64,000 nt of DNA from Hyphomonas sp. Mor2 (GTDB taxonomy: Bacteria > Pseudomonadota > Alphaproteobacteria > Caulobacterales > Hyphomonadaceae). The notes beneath the pieces are model-generated. The model was not told where the DNA came from, did no database searches, and was given only the letters and a program-made list of their open reading frames with translations. The stretch is from assembly GCF_001854405.1 (NCBI RefSeq), contig NZ_CP017718.1, positions 3,100,001 to 3,164,000 of the forward strand, read 5' to 3'. Position numbers and translations under genes: made by a program. Shown here piece after piece: positions 49,706 to 58,476 of the stretch. Every line of letters starts with the position of its first letter. Within the stretch, counting starts at the first letter, position 1.

Positions 49706-50260
49706 CTAGTTCAGGGTTTCCTTGAGATCCTTTGGCCGGGAAATGGAGCGCATGATCATCGTCGACAGGACGGTCATCGTGTATTTCATCGTGACATCAT
49801 CCGGCACATCCGCATCCCGCGCGGCGCAGCTGCCGGAGGTTCCAGCGCTGTTCATCCGACAATCCGGCTCGTCTCCGGTAACCGCAAAATGCGACTGGGC
49901 CGTGTTGATTTCGGCCTGAACATCGATTCCCGGCTTGTTGAGGCTTTGGCTGATCAGCGCCAGGCGGCCATGGGCGCGCCCGAGCGTGATGGAGGACAGG
50001 CCGTTCGGGCCGCCATAGGACCCGCGCTCAAAATTCAGCGCGCCTGCGCCCCAATCGCTGTAAACCGAGATGGATCCGGTCGAGTAGCCGGCGGCTTTCA
50101 GATGATTGAACGCGTCTTCCGGTGCCATATCGAGGCTGACGCCCTCGACAGCGAAGGTCTCGAAAAGGGCCGCATCGCGGATAATCGGTGCGGCCGAGGC
50201 GGACAGCCCAAACGAGGCGGCGGCGAGCGAAACCAGGATGAGGCGAGGAACACGAACCAC
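49706..50260 (-). CDS. secreted protein of unknown function
   Basis: A 184-residue protein from GTG at 50260, chosen because AGGAGG is 7 nt upstream and a signal peptide (VPRLILVSLAAASFGLSASAA) follows. The mature part has a helix region (SLDMAPEDAFNHLKAAGYSTG), a tryptophan strand (SVYSDWGAGALNFERGSYG) and two pairs of cysteines (DCRMNSAGTSGSCAA). I do not recognise the family. It lies between a PilZ gene and the GSR kinase gene on the other strand. Confidence 0.6.
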   Translation of the reverse strand: MVRVPRLILVSLAAASFGLSASAAPIIRDAALFETFAVEGVSLDMAPEDAFNHLKAAGYSTGSISVYSDWGAGALNFERGSYGGPNGLSSITLGRAHGRLALISQSLNKPGIDVQAEINTAQSHFAVTGDEPDCRMNSAGTSGSCAARDADVPDDVTMKYTMTVLSTMIMRSISRPKDLKETLN

Positions 50261-50487
50261 GACAGGTCCTCCTTTCACAGGCTGATCTTGGATGCTGCGA
50301 ACCTGTCCTGCTTGATGTCGCTGCGGCGGCGCCAGACCAGCGAAGGCCGTCCACAAAGACCATTTGCTTGGAATATACTGCATCCCGGGCCGATCTCAAA
50401 GGCGCCTTCCGTCCGGCTGCGCGCGCGGCCTTGTCGCGGCCCGCGAACAGGTCGACAGCTAAGCGACTCGCCGTAGGGTTGAACGCG

Positions 50488-51477
50488 ATGTCTGCAACGT
50501 TTCACAAGACTATCTTCGAGGGTATGCCGAACGCCGCCATGGTGCTGGATACCAAGCTCGTCTTTGTGGATGCCAATGAAGCCTATTGCCAGGCCGTGCA
50601 GCGCAAGAAGTCCGATCTGATCGGCAATTATGTCTTCGACGTGTTTCCGGATACGCCAGAACGGATTGCTCCGATCAAGGCGGTGTTCGAGCAGACCTTG
50701 TCCGGCAAGGCCACGCGAATGGAGGCGCAGCCTTACAAATTGGAGCTGGCCGATGGCACGGTCGAGGACCGGATCTGGCAGATCTCACAGTTTCCGATCC
50801 GCTGCGAGAAAGGAGAGGTCGAGTTTCTGGTCCAGCGCGCCGAAGATGTGACCGAGCGCGAAGAGCTGCGCCGCCAGCGTGACCTGGTCACGGCCGAGCT
50901 GCATCACCGGGTCCGCAACTCGCTGGCGGTGGTGCAGTCCATTGCCGACCATACCGCGCAAACCACAACCGATGTTGAGAGCTTCCTGAAAAGCTTCAAC
51001 GGACGCCTGGCGGCGATGAGCCGTAATTTCGAGGCGCTGACCGAAGCGCATTGGAGCGGTCTCGATTTTGAATCCGTCATGCGAACCGAGCTCGAACCCT
51101 ATGCCGGACCGGCTTTGGACCGGGTGACTATTGAAGGCGAGCCGATCAAGCTTACCGTGCGGGCCAGCAAGACGACCTCCATGTTTGTGCATGAAATGGT
51201 CACCAATGCCTGCAAGTATGGATTCTTGTCCTGCGAGACCGGACGGCTGCACGCGCGCTGGTGGATCGAGGATAAGATGCTCTGCGCCGAGTGGCATGAA
51301 TCAGGATTGCAGGACCTGTCGCCGCCGACGGAAACCGGTTTCGGGTTTCAGCTGTTCGGGATGATGCCCAACATGAATGTCCAGCACCGATTTGAATCTG
51401 ACGGTTTGAAGCTCAGCTTTCGCGTCCCCGTCAGTGTCAGCGTGGCGTCCGGGGAGGTGTCCTTTGAGGAGGACTAA
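50488..51477 (+). CDS. HWE-family histidine kinase with PAS domain, probable general stress response kinase
   Basis: A 329-residue soluble sensor kinase. A PAS domain (about residues 5-120: FEGMPNAAMVLDTKLVFVDANEAYCQAVQRK) is followed by the HWE/HisKA_2 module with the phosphorylated histidine around 140 (ELHHRVRNSLAVVQSIADH), the N box HEMVTNACKYG near 236-246, and WHESG. Such kinases phosphorylate PhyR. It is next to nepR and phyR, so it is probably the GSR kinase (PhyK-like). No transmembrane segment is visible, so it senses a cytoplasmic signal. ATG at 50488 is the likely start. It ends in a 4-nt overlap with nepR. Confidence 0.88.
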   Translation: MSATFHKTIFEGMPNAAMVLDTKLVFVDANEAYCQAVQRKKSDLIGNYVFDVFPDTPERIAPIKAVFEQTLSGKATRMEAQPYKLELADGTVEDRIWQISQFPIRCEKGEVEFLVQRAEDVTEREELRRQRDLVTAELHHRVRNSLAVVQSIADHTAQTTTDVESFLKSFNGRLAAMSRNFEALTEAHWSGLDFESVMRTELEPYAGPALDRVTIEGEPIKLTVRASKTTSMFVHEMVTNACKYGFLSCETGRLHARWWIEDKMLCAEWHESGLQDLSPPTETGFGFQLFGMMPNMNVQHRFESDGLKLSFRVPVSVSVASGEVSFEED

Positions 51478-51671
51478 TCGTCGGAGCGAAAGCGTTTCTC
51501 GGCCTCTTTCAGGGCCTCGATCATTTTCTGGAGCGTTTCCGGGACCGGTTCATTCTGGATATCGGCATATTCCTGACGCAGGGCATCGCCCAGTTCCACG
51601 AGGCGATCGTCACCGACTTTTGGCAGTCCGTCCTGCTCAGTCTGGCTTGATTTTGGGTCCCGTGGTGACAA
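51474..51671 (-). CDS. nepR: anti-sigma factor NepR
   Basis: A 65-residue protein from TTG at 51671, selected for the strong GGGGGA in front. The core helix-EP-helix is LGDALRQEYADIQNEPVPETLQKMIEALKEAE, the NepR hallmark. NepR holds the sigma factor EcfG inactive and is pulled off by phosphorylated PhyR. It is divergent from phyR, with 107 nt between them, and its end overlaps the kinase gene by 4 nt. In most alphaproteobacteria ecfG lies directly next to nepR; here no ecfG gene is visible in the window. Confidence 0.88.
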   Translation of the reverse strand: MSPRDPKSSQTEQDGLPKVGDDRLVELGDALRQEYADIQNEPVPETLQKMIEALKEAEKRFRSDD

Positions 51672-51778
51672 AAGCTTCCCCCGCCTTCGAGGCGCAACGC
51701 CTAATCGGGACAAAAGTCGAATATGCTCGGTCGCGTCAATGACATTTAAGCAGTTGGATTTGTTCGGGGAAAAGTGAC

Positions 51779-52507
51779 ATGTGGACGGCCGAACGCGTCG
51801 AAAAACTTCTACCTTACCTGCGCCGTTATGCCCGCGCTGCGACTGGGGACACGGCGGTTGGTGACGCATGCGTCGAGCGGGCGCTGCAGAAAGTCATCGA
51901 TCTGTCCTTCGATGCCGGATTCGACGAAACCGCGTTTGATCGCGAGCGCCTGTTCAAGCTGCTCGATGCGGAGCTGGACCGGATCGCCGGTTCGCCCGCG
52001 GCGCGCGCCCGGCGCGCCTTGCTGCTCATCGCGGTGGAGAACCTGCCGCATCTGGTCGCCCGGCGGATTCTCGGCGTCGGCGAGGATGAGCTTGAGAAAA
52101 TGCTGATCATCGCGGAAGCCGATTTCACGTCTTCAACCGCGACCCGCATGCTGATCATCGAGGATGAGCCTCTGATCTCGGCGCAGTTGAAGCGTCTGGC
52201 AGAAGGGCTCGGCCATAAGGTGACCGGCATTGCGATCACGGCCGGTGAAGCGGTCGCGCTCAGCCAGAAAGCCACCCCGGACATTGTCCTTTGTGACATC
52301 AACCTGGCCGACGGATCGCAGGGTACGGATGCGATTGCCGAGATGAACCTGCCGGAGAATGTCCCGGTCGTTTTCGTCACCGCCTATCCGGAGAAATATC
52401 TCTCCACGACGAATGAAGGCCCGTCCTACCTGATCACCAAGCCGTTCGACCCGGAATATCTGAAGGCCGTGATCGGACACGCCCTGATCAATGTGCAATC
52501 GGCCTAG
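51779..52507 (+). CDS. phyR: PhyR general stress response regulator
   Basis: A 242-residue protein with an N-terminal ECF sigma-like domain (1-115) and a C-terminal receiver domain (121-242). The sigma-like domain mimics EcfG to bind NepR. The receiver has the acidic pair EDE (128-130), the phospho-acceptor Asp173 in CDINLADG, Thr201 in VFVTAYPE and Lys221 in TKPF, and belongs to the FAT GUY subgroup. It responds to the HWE kinase in the neighbouring gene. It ends with a 4-nt overlap with the DUF4349 gene. Confidence 0.95.
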   Translation: MWTAERVEKLLPYLRRYARAATGDTAVGDACVERALQKVIDLSFDAGFDETAFDRERLFKLLDAELDRIAGSPAARARRALLLIAVENLPHLVARRILGVGEDELEKMLIIAEADFTSSTATRMLIIEDEPLISAQLKRLAEGLGHKVTGIAITAGEAVALSQKATPDIVLCDINLADGSQGTDAIAEMNLPENVPVVFVTAYPEKYLSTTNEGPSYLITKPFDPEYLKAVIGHALINVQSA

Positions 52508-53445
52508 GACGCCGCGCTCGGTTTCTTCTTCTTTCCGCGCAGACGCGGCCAGATCAGTTTCAGCCAGATCCACAGGAACAGGGCGATCAGCAGGATCCAG
52601 GGCAATCCGAATGCGAAGGCGGTGATGACCGCTGCAATTGCATCGGACAGGTTGTAGAAGAAGCTCCCGAATGCTTCGCCCAATGGGTTCTCGCGCGAAC
52701 CGCTGAAGGCTGGGATTTTTGTCTGATAATTGACATCGAGATAAGACATTCGGACGCGGAGCTGCAGGGTTTTCAGCTGGGCCTCGATACTCTCAATCTG
52801 TCCGGTGACACGGGCCAGTTCGCGCTCGATCTGGAGCAATTCACCTAGCTCTCCATCCCGGCGTTCCAGCAGGTTCAACAGGCGTGTCTGCAGCGTTTTC
52901 TGGGCCTCGAGACGGGCGCCGGTATCGACGATCTGACGGGTCAGGTCCTCGGCGCTGGTCGAGCGTTGTGTGACCTCGCCGCCGAGTTTCGCCGTGTCGC
53001 TTTCAACCCCGCCCATAAAGGTTTCAAGCCAGGTCGGTGTCGCGCGGATGGTCAGGCTGCCATAAGCATAGTCCGCATCCTCGCTCTGCACATTCGTATT
53101 GGCGACAATGCAGGTTGCAGGGCCGGCCTGGAGACAGGCCTCGGCATGGGCCGCAATCAAGGGATCGACCTCGCCCTTGGGCAGGGTCAGTCCGAGCCGA
53201 TGACGATAGGCAATGTATTGTGCAGGTCCGGCCTCGCCAGCGTCTGGCTCTGGCGACACGTCACCTGCGGTGCTTTGCAGACCGGCCACGGATTTCATCC
53301 GCGGGGCGGCGTCCATTTCCAGCGCCTCTTCGGCCATGATCGGCTCTGGCGGGGCCATGGCGCGCTCATAATCGCCACCGCCACCGCCGCCACAGGCAGC
53401 AAGGCCCAAGACACCGGCTCCAATCAGAATCGCTCGTATCGACAT
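52504..53445 (-). CDS. DUF4349 family lipoprotein
   Basis: A 313-residue protein with a lipoprotein signal (LAAC) followed by a glycine run, then a DUF4349 domain. Typical features are the region YRHRLGLTLPKGEVD, TWLETFMGGVESDTAKLGGEVTQRSTSAEDLTRQIVDTGARLEAQ, a coiled coil (LLQIERELARVTGQIESIEAQLKTL) and YLDVNYQTK, and a C-terminal transmembrane helix. Its function is unknown. ATG at 53445 has a GGAGGG site. It converges with phyR (4-nt overlap). Confidence 0.88.
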   Translation of the reverse strand: MSIRAILIGAGVLGLAACGGGGGGDYERAMAPPEPIMAEEALEMDAAPRMKSVAGLQSTAGDVSPEPDAGEAGPAQYIAYRHRLGLTLPKGEVDPLIAAHAEACLQAGPATCIVANTNVQSEDADYAYGSLTIRATPTWLETFMGGVESDTAKLGGEVTQRSTSAEDLTRQIVDTGARLEAQKTLQTRLLNLLERRDGELGELLQIERELARVTGQIESIEAQLKTLQLRVRMSYLDVNYQTKIPAFSGSRENPLGEAFGSFFYNLSDAIAAVITAFAFGLPWILLIALFLWIWLKLIWPRLRGKKKKPSAAS

Positions 53446-53519
53446 TTTTCCCTCCGTCACCCACGCAATCTGCGGATCAATCAGGGCGAAATCGGGATCG
53501 AAATCAAGGCAGCAGGGCC

Positions 53520-54254
53520 TTAAACATCTCGAGGCGGCTTGAGGCGGCGCTTGGTGACGTGGCTGTCAATCTTGTCGCCGGTCTGTTTTTCGCCGCGCAT
53601 ATAATGGCGCTGCCAGCCCGCTTTGACGGCGTCCTGATCGCCTGAGACCAGCTTCTTGTTGAAATTGCCCCGGCTTTCGGCCCAGCCGTGAAATTCCTTT
53701 TCCAGGTCGGGATTGGTGCTCAGCAATTTGCGCTCCGGTTCGATCTCTTCCAGCTTGCCATGTTCGATCGGCACGATGAAGCAGAAGGGTTCGCCTTTCT
53801 TGAAGATGACCTCGCCTGGCCGCGTCATCTGCCAGTTCATGGTGAACGGGAACGGCAGCCAGTCTGTCTCCACCAGGCCGGTGAGCGGGGCGATGCCATC
53901 CTTGAAGAAGTTCGGCGCGCCCATGGTCATCAGGCCCCAGCCCGGCGGTGTGCGGAACAGATGGCCGGTATGGAAGGTGACAATGCCGCGCTGAAAATGA
54001 CTGTCGGCAAAAGACGGAATCGCGCGCGGGTCGCCGCGGGTCTTGAAGTCGATATCGTTCTTTCCCGGGCCGCCATTCCAGATGATCTTGAGGTCCATCG
54101 GGCAGAGAATTTCCCAGCCGGTGGAATTGGCCATGGACAGAGGCAGGCAGCGATAAGGCTGGCGATCCGGAAACGCGTCCATCCAGTCGCGATTGCTGCG
54201 CCCGGGCACAATGTCCGGCGCGACATCGTAGATTTTATAGCATTCCAGCTGCAT
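53520..54254 (-). CDS. DUF6065 family protein
   Basis: A 244-residue protein that begins MQLECYKIYDVAPDIVPG and contains NRDWMDAFPDRQPYRCLPLSMANSTGWEILCP, a pattern known from DUF6065 proteins of alphaproteobacteria. Later, FHTGHLFRTPPGWGLMTMGAPN and PFTMNWQMTRPGEVIFKKGEPFCFIVPI follow the same family. It is usually found near biosynthetic or glycosylation genes, but its role is unknown. Start ATG 54254 with GAAGGAAG. It is divergent from the YbaK-type gene. Confidence 0.82.
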   Translation of the reverse strand: MQLECYKIYDVAPDIVPGRSNRDWMDAFPDRQPYRCLPLSMANSTGWEILCPMDLKIIWNGGPGKNDIDFKTRGDPRAIPSFADSHFQRGIVTFHTGHLFRTPPGWGLMTMGAPNFFKDGIAPLTGLVETDWLPFPFTMNWQMTRPGEVIFKKGEPFCFIVPIEHGKLEEIEPERKLLSTNPDLEKEFHGWAESRGNFNKKLVSGDQDAVKAGWQRHYMRGEKQTGDKIDSHVTKRRLKPPRDV

Positions 54255-54310
54255 GAGACTTCCTTCAACACGGTCTTGACCCAGAGCCGAATTCCTGCCC
54301 CAAGGCCGAC

Positions 54311-54808
54311 ATGCCTGCAAGCCCATCTGACCTGTTCTCCTATCTCGACGATCTCGGCATCGACCATAAAACGGTCGAGCATCCGGCCACATTCACGGTC
54401 GAGGAGGGCCGCCATTTGAAGGCCTCCATGCCTGGCGGCCACACCAAGAATCTGTTCATGAAGGACAAGGACGGCGTGATCGTGCTGATTTCAGCCTGGG
54501 CCGACAGCCAGTTGCGACTGAACCAGCTGCACAAGAAAATCGGCACGCGCCGCCTGTCTTTCGCCAATGCAGAGCTGATGGTGGAGTGCCTCGGGGTCGA
54601 GCCGGGCTCGGTGACGGCTTTTGCCCTGATGAATGATAAAGACCAGCGCGTGAAATTCATCGCAGACGCCGCATTGATGGGCTTCGAGACGATTAATTTT
54701 CACCCTCTGGTCAACACTGCGACGACGGCGATCAGCCGGGAAGGGCTTCGTCAGTTTGTGGAGGCGACAGGGCATCCTCTGACGGTGGTGGACTTTTCCG
54801 ACCTGTAA
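54311..54808 (+). CDS. YbaK/ProX-type aminoacyl-tRNA deacylase
   Basis: A 165-residue protein of the YbaK/EbsC/ProXp family that removes wrongly attached amino acids from tRNA, typically Ala from tRNAPro. The catalytic lysine is in HTKNLFMKDK, and the GxxP-like GVEPGSVTAFAL and NFHPLVNTATTAIS segments are family marks. It is cytoplasmic. The 3' end overlaps the convergent PstS-like gene by 77 nt, which is unusually long. Both stop regions look genuinely coding. Confidence 0.92.
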   Translation: MPASPSDLFSYLDDLGIDHKTVEHPATFTVEEGRHLKASMPGGHTKNLFMKDKDGVIVLISAWADSQLRLNQLHKKIGTRRLSFANAELMVECLGVEPGSVTAFALMNDKDQRVKFIADAALMGFETINFHPLVNTATTAISREGLRQFVEATGHPLTVVDFSDL

Positions 54809-55889
54809 GCGCCGCAATGGCGGCCTCGCGAACACGCACGCGTTCCTCCCGCATGAGCGGGATCAGGCCCTTGTCCGCGAGATAGCCATCCGGACCCCAG
54901 GCATCTTCCTGGGTGAACTCTTCGACAAATTCCAGCAGGCCCGGCACCAGGGGCAAGTGCTCGCGTTTGACGTAGAAATACATGCTGCGAGAGACTTCAT
55001 AATCGCGATTGATGATGTTCTCGAAGGTCGGCTGCGTGCCGCCAATCGTGGCGGCCTTGATGCGATCCAGGTTCTGCTCAAGGAAGGAATATCCCAGCAC
55101 GCCGACGGAATCATTGTTGCGCAGCAAGGTGTTGATGATCGTGCTGTCATTCTCGCCGCTATCAATCCATGCGCCATCATTGCGAATCTCATGCGTGCGA
55201 GCGAGAAAGGCGGCGGGATCGGATTGTTCCAGCGCGGCAAGCTCGGGATAGGTCCGTGCGCCGCCTTCCATGGCAATCTCGGCAAAGGCATCGCGCGTGC
55301 CGGACGTTGGCGGTGGGCCGGAGACGAGAATACGAATTTCCGGCAGCGCCGGGTCCACGTCACTCCAGGATCGGTGCGGGTTCTCGATCCAGCCGCCGGA
55401 TCCGTCCGGCAGGTTGGCGGCGAGGGCGGTGAAGATCTGCGCTTTGGTCAGGTCCAGCACCGGTCCCGATTTGCGATTGGCCAGGACGATGCCGTCATAT
55501 CCGATCTTGACCTGAACCGGATCGATGATCCCGGCCTCCCGGCACAGCGCGCGCTCGCTGTCGCGCATCTGGCGCGAGGCGTTGACGATGGACGGCTCGG
55601 CTGGCCCGATCGCACGGCAGAACGTCTTGAACCCGCCGCCGGTTCCGGTGGTTTCCACGATCGGGGCAGGGTTGTCTGAGATCGCGCCAAACTGCTCGGC
55701 GGCGGTGGTTGAGAAGGGGGCCACGGTGGATGACCCGACAATGCGGATTTTCTCTGCCTCGCCAATCGAGAAGACGGGCGGCGCGTCGGCTTGCTCGGGA
55801 ATCTCAGACAGATTGACCGCTTCCCCACACGCGGCGAGGGCAAGCAGACTGACCAGACAGACCGTGAGACGCAAAGTGTACCTCTTCAA
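54732..55889 (-). CDS. PstS-like phosphate-binding lipoprotein
   Basis: A 385-residue PBP_like_2 substrate-binding protein with a lipoprotein signal (LAAC). The phosphate-contact loops are visible: IVGSSTVAPFST at the N-terminus, GTGGGFKTFC, SRQMRDSE, and SGPPPTSGTRDAF. This is the pattern of the alphaproteobacterial PstS variant. No pstC, pstA or pstB genes are in the window, so it either works with a distant transporter or is a phosphate sensor. The last residues (GRKSPPPSEDALSPPQTDEALPG) are an extra tail that overlaps the YbaK gene. Confidence 0.88.
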   Translation of the reverse strand: MKRYTLRLTVCLVSLLALAACGEAVNLSEIPEQADAPPVFSIGEAEKIRIVGSSTVAPFSTTAAEQFGAISDNPAPIVETTGTGGGFKTFCRAIGPAEPSIVNASRQMRDSERALCREAGIIDPVQVKIGYDGIVLANRKSGPVLDLTKAQIFTALAANLPDGSGGWIENPHRSWSDVDPALPEIRILVSGPPPTSGTRDAFAEIAMEGGARTYPELAALEQSDPAAFLARTHEIRNDGAWIDSGENDSTIINTLLRNNDSVGVLGYSFLEQNLDRIKAATIGGTQPTFENIINRDYEVSRSMYFYVKREHLPLVPGLLEFVEEFTQEDAWGPDGYLADKGLIPLMREERVRVREAAIAALTGRKSPPPSEDALSPPQTDEALPG

Positions 55890-55949
55890 AGCGTTGACGC
55901 GGGCCGCTCATAAGCGGGTTTTGTGACAGGCCGATGAGCCTTGCTGCTT

Positions 55950-56756
55950 TTATCCGGAGACCTGCCGAACGTCCATAAACCCGAAGCGCCGACACACCTC
56001 GACCAATCGGGTTTGCTGGTCCGGAGCGCTGGAGAGCCAGACCTGCCCGCCGGGCGCGTCTGAACCAGTCTCTTCCGGCAGGACACGTAAGGTCTGGCGC
56101 GCGATGGCCTCGCCGCTATCCACGAAGGTGACCGCGTGTGGTACGGTGGCGGCGAGTTCGCCGCGAATGAGCGGGAAGTGGGTGCAAGCCAGAACAATCG
56201 TATCGATCTCGTCGCCTCGTTCCGTCTCGAACAAAGGCGCTTGCGCCGCGCGGAAGGCCTCCATCGCCACGGCGCCGCCGGAGGCGGTTTCCTCGGCCAT
56301 GCGAACCAGCTCGACCGAGCCATGCAGGATGACTGTCACTTCGCTGGCGAAGTCCTCGATCAGTTTTGCCGTATAGGCGCGCCGGACAGTCCCGGGTGTG
56401 GCGAGCAGGCCAATCACGCCGGTTCGGGTCAGGGCAGCGGCGGGCTTGATCGCCGGGACGGTGCCGACCACTGGAATGTCCAGCACGGCGCGAACCTCCT
56501 CCAGTGCCAGCGTGCTGGCTGTGTTGCAGGCGATGACAAAGACGTCCGGATTGGCGGCCTTGACCAGTTGCGCGGCGATCGCGGGCAAGCGCGCGCGCAG
56601 GGCCTCGTCCGATTTGTCGCCATAGGGAAAGAAGCCGCTATCGGCGGCATAATCGACCCGCACGCTCGGAGCCAAGGCCTGGACTTCGCGGGCAACCGTC
56701 AGCCCGCCCATTCCGGAGTCGAAGACGAGGACTTTTCCATGTTTCATCTCAGTCAT
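55950..56756 (-). CDS. murI: glutamate racemase MurI
   Basis: A 268-residue glutamate racemase, which makes D-glutamate for peptidoglycan in the cytoplasm. The catalytic cysteines are in IACNTASTLAL and VLACTHFPL, and VFDSGMGGLTV and YAADSGFFPYG are typical. It ends about 60 nt before the PstS-like gene on the same strand. ATG at 56756 (MTEMKHGK) or at 56747 is possible. It is divergent from the HhH protein gene with about 100 nt between. Confidence 0.95.
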   Translation of the reverse strand: MTEMKHGKVLVFDSGMGGLTVAREVQALAPSVRVDYAADSGFFPYGDKSDEALRARLPAIAAQLVKAANPDVFVIACNTASTLALEEVRAVLDIPVVGTVPAIKPAAALTRTGVIGLLATPGTVRRAYTAKLIEDFASEVTVILHGSVELVRMAEETASGGAVAMEAFRAAQAPLFETERGDEIDTIVLACTHFPLIRGELAATVPHAVTFVDSGEAIARQTLRVLPEETGSDAPGGQVWLSSAPDQQTRLVEVCRRFGFMDVRQVSG

Positions 56757-56857
56757 GCGCTGTGCCTAACCTGCTTTGGTGGTGGGGGGAATCGCCAATG
56801 CTTGCGCTGGGTCATTCGGCTTGATATTGTGCGCTGCAACATAGCCCGGAGCGCATG

Positions 56858-57487
56858 ATGAATTCGCAAGATCTGCCACAGGATACCTCTCCTCTGTCGC
56901 CGTTTGAGTATTGGCGAGAAAGCTGGTCGGCCTGGAGCGATTTTTCGCTGCAGGCGACACAGATCATGACCCGTCAGTTGGGCGGATCTGCGGCGCGCAA
57001 AGGGCGGCTTCCGGACCCGGACGAAGACACAATGGCCAGCGAATTGTTGCGGACCCTGTCGGATCTGAACCTCCGCCATTGGGAGAATACGGCGCGTTTG
57101 CTGGAGAGCTTCCCGGCCTGGATGAACCTGCCCAATACGCTGACGGGCTCGGCACTGGTCGACTGGTTCGACAATCTGCAACGCGAGGGCGGGATCGCGC
57201 CAATAGAGGCTCAATCTCAGGATACGCGCACGCTGGCCGCGCCGGAGACCCTCACACGCCCGGACGGCAAGGCGGACGATCTGACCCGGATCAAGGGCAT
57301 CGGCCCGAAACGCTCAAAGCAACTCAATGGCCTGGGCATCTATCATTTCCGCCAGATTGCGGCTTGGTCAGAGGCGGAAGCTCGCTGGATCGATGAACAT
57401 CTGGCCAGCCCGGGCCGCGTCTCGCGCGATCAATGGGTTGAACAGGCGCGCTTGCTGACCGCCAATGGATCCGACGCCCAGCATTAA
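56858..57487 (+). CDS. phasin-like N-terminus fused to a helix-hairpin-helix domain
   Basis: A 209-residue protein. The N-terminal 110 residues are amphipathic helices (PFEYWRESWSAWSDFSLQATQIMTRQL and NLRHWENTARLLESFPAW), resembling phasins or PHA-granule proteins in style, though I cannot confirm a family. The C-terminal part is a helix-hairpin-helix segment (DDLTRIKGIGPKRSKQLNGLGIYHFRQIAAWSEAEARWIDEHL), of the sort appended to many bacterial proteins. Start chosen at 56858 for GGAG spacing. A link between PHA and nucleoid, as in PhaM-like proteins, is conceivable and untested. Confidence 0.6.
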   Translation: MNSQDLPQDTSPLSPFEYWRESWSAWSDFSLQATQIMTRQLGGSAARKGRLPDPDEDTMASELLRTLSDLNLRHWENTARLLESFPAWMNLPNTLTGSALVDWFDNLQREGGIAPIEAQSQDTRTLAAPETLTRPDGKADDLTRIKGIGPKRSKQLNGLGIYHFRQIAAWSEAEARWIDEHLASPGRVSRDQWVEQARLLTANGSDAQH

Positions 57488-57558
57488 CCCGGCCTGATCC
57501 CTCACCCTTGACCGCATGAGCAGCGGCCTTAGGGGGGTGGAGACCATGGGCGAGGGGA

Positions 57559-58476
57559 ATGCAGCAAAACCGACATCCTATCGATTGGGCGCTGTTTGCC
57601 GCTCTGACCGTGCTCTGGGCGTCGGCCTATGCGTTCACACGCCTCGCCGTCAGTCATGATGACCCGGCGCTTGGCTTCCCGCCACAATTCATCATTCCCT
57701 TGCGAATCACAGCGGGGGCGATCGTGCTCCTGATCGTCGCGGCGCTGACCCGGCAATCCTGGCCCCCATTGAGCGACTGGAAGAGCTGGCTGATCATGGC
57801 GGCGATGGGCACGCTGGGGACGGCTACGCCCTTTCTGTTGATTACGACAGCGCAGAAGACCGTCGATTCGAGCCTTGCCGCGCTCTATGTTTCCGCAGCG
57901 CCGCTATTCACCTCGGTGCTGGCGCATTTTGCCTTTCATGATGATTTCATCGATCGTCGCAAGATCATGGGCCTGGTCATAGGATTTGTCGGCGTGGCCG
58001 TCCTGTTCGGGCCTGAGGCCCTCGCTTCATTCGGCTCGGCGAGTGTGATCGCGCAGGCCATGTGCCTGCTGGCGACTTTTTTCTATGCCAGCTCGTCCAT
58101 CATCGCGCGCTATGGAAAGACCATTCCGCCCTTTGTTTTTTCTGCCGGGTTCCTCGTCTTCGGCGCCTTCGCCACCTGGCCGCTCCTATTCCTGGTCGAG
58201 TACGAAACACTCACCCCATCGACCGGCGCGATTGCAGGCATTGTTGGTCTTGCCATCGGGCCGACAGCGATCGCGTCCGTCGTGTACATGATCCTGATCC
58301 AGCGCACGAGCGCGTCCTTCGTGTCCCTGACCGGCTATGTCATTCCGATCCTGTCGGCGATTATCGGCTTTTTCGCCTTCCGAGAGATGCAAAGCTGGAA
58401 TGCCTTCCTGGCGTTTGCACTCATTCTCGGCGGCGTCTGGTTGGCGCAGCGCCAACCGGCCCGCGCGCCGGGCTAA
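57559..58476 (+). CDS. EamA/DMT-family transporter
   Basis: A 305-residue membrane protein with about ten helices in two EamA repeats. Signals are WASAYAFTRLAV, DSSLAALYVSAAPLFTSVLAHF and SFVSLTGYVIPILSAIIGFFAFRE, where the conserved Glu closes the signature. Its C-terminus is basic and cytoplasmic. It exports an unknown metabolite. GAGGGGA precedes the ATG. It shares no close similarity by eye with the EamA protein at 10.3 kb. It overlaps the convergent PhzF gene by 4 nt at its stop. Confidence 0.87.
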   Translation: MQQNRHPIDWALFAALTVLWASAYAFTRLAVSHDDPALGFPPQFIIPLRITAGAIVLLIVAALTRQSWPPLSDWKSWLIMAAMGTLGTATPFLLITTAQKTVDSSLAALYVSAAPLFTSVLAHFAFHDDFIDRRKIMGLVIGFVGVAVLFGPEALASFGSASVIAQAMCLLATFFYASSSIIARYGKTIPPFVFSAGFLVFGAFATWPLLFLVEYETLTPSTGAIAGIVGLAIGPTAIASVVYMILIQRTSASFVSLTGYVIPILSAIIGFFAFREMQSWNAFLAFALILGGVWLAQRQPARAPG

